In this document: positions 63,234 through 64,000 of the stretch, piece by piece | How the letters are laid out: each line of letters begins with the position of its first letter | Numbering within the stretch: the first letter of the stretch is position 1 | NCBI GenBank assembly: GCA_037045455.1 | Contig: JBAOIN010000016.1 | Span: 682,001 to 746,000 of the forward strand | DNA from: JADKAV01 sp037045455 | GTDB lineage: Bacteria > Actinomycetota > Actinomycetes > S36-B12 > UBA10799 | DNA: 64,000 bases | Direction of reading: 5' to 3' | Made by a program: the position numbers and the translations under genes | Notes under the pieces: generated by a model | Told to the model about the DNA's origin: nothing | The model's database searches: none | Seen by the model: only the letters and a program-made list of their open reading frames with translations

Positions 63234-64000
63234 TCAGGCGGGAACCGGCTTGAGCGTCTCGGCCTCCTTGTGGGGGTCCTCGGTCGCGACCGCGATCCCG
63301 GCTGTCAGGCAGGCCGCCAGATACAGCACCAGCGTCTCGAGATAGAGCACCAATAGCATCGCGATCGGGGCGGCGAAGGCTCCGTACTGCGGCTTGTTCA
63401 CCGACCAGCCGATGATCACGGCAAGTAGGTACTTGAGGATCTCGATTCCCACCGCGCCCACCGCGGTGCCGATGAGCCGGGGCCTGCGGGCGGGTTTGAT
63501 GCCGCCGAGATGCCCCAGCATGAACCACACCACGACTGCATTGAGTAGCACCGAGGCCACGGCCGTCAACGCGAAGAGGACGAACGTCCAGAACCCGCCC
63601 TCCAGGTTCAGCCAGTCCATGACCGGCTTCGCGAAGTCACTGATCACGACCGAAGGCACGAACGACAGCCCGATGAGCGGAACCAGCAACAGCATCCACG
63701 CAAGCAGTCGGGCACGCGCCAGCACGAAGTTGCGGGAATCCTTGGGTGCCCCGTAGATCAGATGCAAAGAACTGCTCGCGGCCACCATCGCGCCGCTGCC
63801 GGAGAACAGCAGCGCGAGTAGACCGACCAGGGAGGTGGCCTGACCGACTTGCTGCAGTTGATCGGTGGAGACTCCCTGATCACCGATCAGTCCAGGGAAG
63901 GCCTCGTTCACGCTTTCGGTGACCGTGTCCGCCAGGGCTTGGCCACCGATCAGCGCTGTGAGCCCGAAGGCGAAGACGAGGATGCTGAAGACTGCCAAGA
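63234..64000 (-). CDS. YihY/BrkB family membrane protein, N-terminus outside the window
   Basis: The visible 254 residues include FSGSGAMVAASSSLHLIYGA, the family pattern with a Ser/Gly-rich turn, and AVGIEILKYLLAVIIGW and FAAPIAMLLVLYLETLVLYL helices. The C-terminus EDPHKEAETLKPVPA is cytosolic. Members were once called ribonuclease BN but are now regarded as transporters or envelope proteins of unclear function. The gene converges on the L,D-transpeptidase gene with a 6-bp gap. Confidence 0.83.
   Translation of the reverse strand, partial: LAVFSILVFAFGLTALIGGQALADTVTESVNEAFPGLIGDQGVSTDQLQQVGQATSLVGLLALLFSGSGAMVAASSSLHLIYGAPKDSRNFVLARARLLAWMLLLVPLIGLSFVPSVVISDFAKPVMDWLNLEGGFWTFVLFALTAVASVLLNAVVVWFMLGHLGGIKPARRPRLIGTAVGAVGIEILKYLLAVIIGWSVNKPQYGAFAAPIAMLLVLYLETLVLYLAACLTAGIAVATEDPHKEAETLKPVPA

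Overview
The window is high-GC chromosomal DNA of an actinobacterium. The evidence is the rRNA operon, with an extended mid-23S region, and a gene order that matches the mycobacterial/streptomycete core: argD-argR-argG-argH, tyrS, TPR gene, HAD phosphatase, tlyA, nadK, recN, pyrG, NUDIX, xerD, scpA, scpB, rluB-type, cmk, der. GTG starts, ATGA/GTGA overlaps and start codons placed 6-8 nt after a TANNNT -10 box (leaderless messages) fit this. Genus cannot be fixed from reading alone.

Layout. 1-5.4 kb: end of the arginine cluster, a membrane protein and tyrS. 5.5-11 kb: complete 16S-23S-5S operon without spacer tRNA, with promoter, processing stem and terminator. 11-28 kb: dense housekeeping block (TPR protein, HAD, SCP2-like, phasin-like, tlyA, nadK, recN, pyrG, NUDIX, alanine dehydrogenase, xerD, scpAB, pseudouridine synthase, aroH, tyrA, cmk, der). 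28-36 kb: CPA2 antiporter, tRNA-Pro(GGG) with an unusual repeat/hairpin array downstream, a LuxR-type two-component system divergent from a membrane-anchored alpha/beta hydrolase, and a CbbX-like AAA+ ATPase. 36-47 kb: LURP-one protein, RibD-like reductase, SWIM protein plus SNF2 helicase, DUF3097, DinB, secreted M1 peptidase, SHOCT membrane protein, lipase, SDR, CYTH. 48-57 kb: polyamine ABC transporter (potA-D-B-C order) and a PuuB-like amine oxidase, with a secreted phospholipase A2-like protein and a secreted papain-like protein between them. 57-64 kb: nitrilase-like membrane protein, SGNH hydrolase, SLC13-type transporter, aquaglyceroporin, L,D-transpeptidase-like protein and the end of a YihY/BrkB protein.

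The two most unusual things are non-coding. (1) Downstream of tRNA-Pro, 29.92-30.62 kb, the tRNA 3' end (CCTGTCAGCCCGAC) recurs as the constant part of an array. In the units nearest the tRNA both strands of the T-stem are kept, but the T-loop is replaced by a different hairpin in each unit, and the paired strands differ together between units. Separate hairpins with the shared loop ATGCTT, and three exact-period 56-bp tandem repeats, belong to the same array. (2) Four 87-90 bp palindromic elements (13.1, 30.3, 37.1 and 58.5 kb) share an architecture of two direct and two inverted 12-mers at 19-bp spacing around a CAAAA centre, all in the same orientation.

Sequence quality: argG and argH carry about ten single-base shifts in 2 kb, and tyrS, pyrG, a DinB gene, a CYTH gene, a nitrilase-like gene and a membrane-protein gene carry one or two each. 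Because tyrS and pyrG are normally essential, I read most of these as base-level assembly errors; the argGH cluster could also be genuine decay.
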